Source: CAZHCA01 sp964530825
GTDB lineage: Bacteria; Bacteroidota; Bacteroidia; Chitinophagales; Saprospiraceae
Assembly: GCA_964530825.1 (NCBI GenBank)
Contig: CAZHCA010000019.1
Location: forward strand, 1-64,000
Reading direction: 5' to 3'
DNA: 64,000 bases
The position numbers were made by a program, and so were the translations under genes. Shown here in pieces: positions 63,344-64,000 of this stretch. The notes below the pieces were generated by a model. The model saw only the letters and a list, made by a program, of their open reading frames with translations, was not told where the DNA came from and did not search any database. Each line of letters opens with the position of its first letter. Positions within the stretch are counted from its first letter, which is position 1.

Positions 63344-64000
63344 ATGCGAAACGCCAGAATTATATCCGTTGGGGCCCACGCCCCGGAACGGACACTGCCC
63401 AATAGCTATTTCAACAAAATCCTAGAGGAAGATGTCGATACCTGGCTGCGCGAGGTGGTTCAGATTTACGAGCGGCGTTGGTGCAGCGATATGGAAAGCA
63501 CTGCCGACCTCGCCGAAGCTGCTGCTCAGCAAGCCTTGGCGCGCGCAGGAGTGAAATCCGAGGAACTAGACCTTATTGTTTTGTCAACTGACACACCGGA
63601 ATTTGTTTCCCCCTCTACTGCCTCGGTGGTACAGCACCGATTGGGGGCGACCAACGCCGGTACTTTCGATATCAATACGGCCTGCGCTGGTTTTGTGACG
63701 GCCATGGATATCGGTGCGAAGTACATTCGTTCGGACGATCAATATAACCGGGTGCTGGTTATTGGCGCTTACGCGATGAGTAAATACCTGGATTTGTACG
63801 ATAAAAAAACGGTAACGCTCTTCGCCGATGGGGCCGGAGCGGTGGTTCTGGGGGCGGAAGATGACCATCCACACCGGGGCTTTCTCGGCAGTGAGCTCAT
63901 CTCACGCGGAGAGTACAACGAATGGATGGGCATCTATGGGGGCGGCACCCGTCACCCAGTCGGTGAAAAAGGAGTCCTAGAACGCAAGGATCACCTGTTG
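63344..64000 (+). CDS. 3-oxoacyl-ACP synthase III (FabH-like), partial
   Basis: The window ends inside this gene; 219 codons are seen, about two thirds of the usual 330-350. It is a KAS III-type ketosynthase with catalytic Cys114 in NTACAGF, and LFADGAGAVVLG. It starts the elongation of fatty acids from acetyl-CoA and acyl-ACP, or acts in secondary lipid pathways. ATG at 63344 is the natural start (MRNARIISVGAHAPE). The active-site His and Asn would lie outside the window. Confidence 0.93.
   Translation, partial: MRNARIISVGAHAPERTLPNSYFNKILEEDVDTWLREVVQIYERRWCSDMESTADLAEAAAQQALARAGVKSEELDLIVLSTDTPEFVSPSTASVVQHRLGATNAGTFDINTACAGFVTAMDIGAKYIRSDDQYNRVLVIGAYAMSKYLDLYDKKTVTLFADGAGAVVLGAEDDHPHRGFLGSELISRGEYNEWMGIYGGGTRHPVGEKGVLERKDHLL

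Noticed and set aside
1..64000. CRISPR array, insertion sequence, prophage or integrase
   Set aside because: No spaced repeats, transposase, integrase or att-like flank beside the tRNA gene was found; gene order looks like core chromosome.

Overview
The window looks like the chromosome of a member of the Bacteroidota, most likely a Saprospiria (Lewinella-type) marine or environmental bacterium. Supporting signs are a T9SS-sorted subtilase with GEVED and fibronectin-like domains, a CarboxypepD_reg-fronted TonB receptor, a poly-proline TonB, a DUF5916 barrel protein, a eukaryote-type citrate synthase, a Rho with a long charged insert, and promoters of the Bacteroidota type (TTG, about 20 nt, TAnnTTTG). 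The genus is inference. I see no insertion sequence, phage, CRISPR array or rRNA; this is mainly core chromosome.

Layout: 1-10 kb holds a DUF3109 protein, citrate synthase, GcvH, a VanZ-like protein, TonB, a large TPR protein, L34 (a short gene read directly from the bases), ribosome recycling factor, a YugP-type protease and SerS. 10-21.8 kb holds rho, an MscS channel, a secreted subtilase, an amidohydrolase, a TrkA-linked K+ channel whose N-terminus appears frameshifted, and an ADP-forming acyl-CoA synthetase fused to a GNAT domain. 22-24.5 kb is a three-gene ABC module (LolD-like ATPase, FtsX-like permease with a His-rich loop, secreted CxxC protein of DUF3299-like appearance) that I read as a candidate zinc or other metal export/import system. 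24.5-34.4 kb holds 2-oxoglutarate dehydrogenase E2, an SdiA-regulated-type lipoprotein, Lgt, a LysM lytic transglycosylase, an esterase and the DUF5916 protein.

34.5-43.9 kb is the most striking part. A strong consensus promoter drives tRNA-Phe(GAA). Only 13 nt after its CCA end begins a 17-codon histidine leader peptide with four consecutive His codons, followed by a textbook attenuator and then hisG-D-C-B-H-A-F-IE, apparently running on into a DNA alkyltransferase gene and kynureninase. No separate promoter is visible between the tRNA and the leader, so a tRNA, an attenuator and ten enzymes may share one transcript.

44-60 kb holds an acyltransferase, an MBL-fold hydrolase, an MtfA-like peptidase, an aldo/keto reductase, a BCCT transporter, ClpB with a small unknown gene directly upstream, a CsgG-like protein, two sodium:solute symporters, an orphan 470-residue helical protein and a transporter-hydrolase-reductase operon. 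60-64 kb is a 700-bp regulatory region with two ATTGA-N3-TCAAT palindromes, a TonB-dependent receptor with an EF-hand-like loop, and the start of a KAS III gene cut by the window end.
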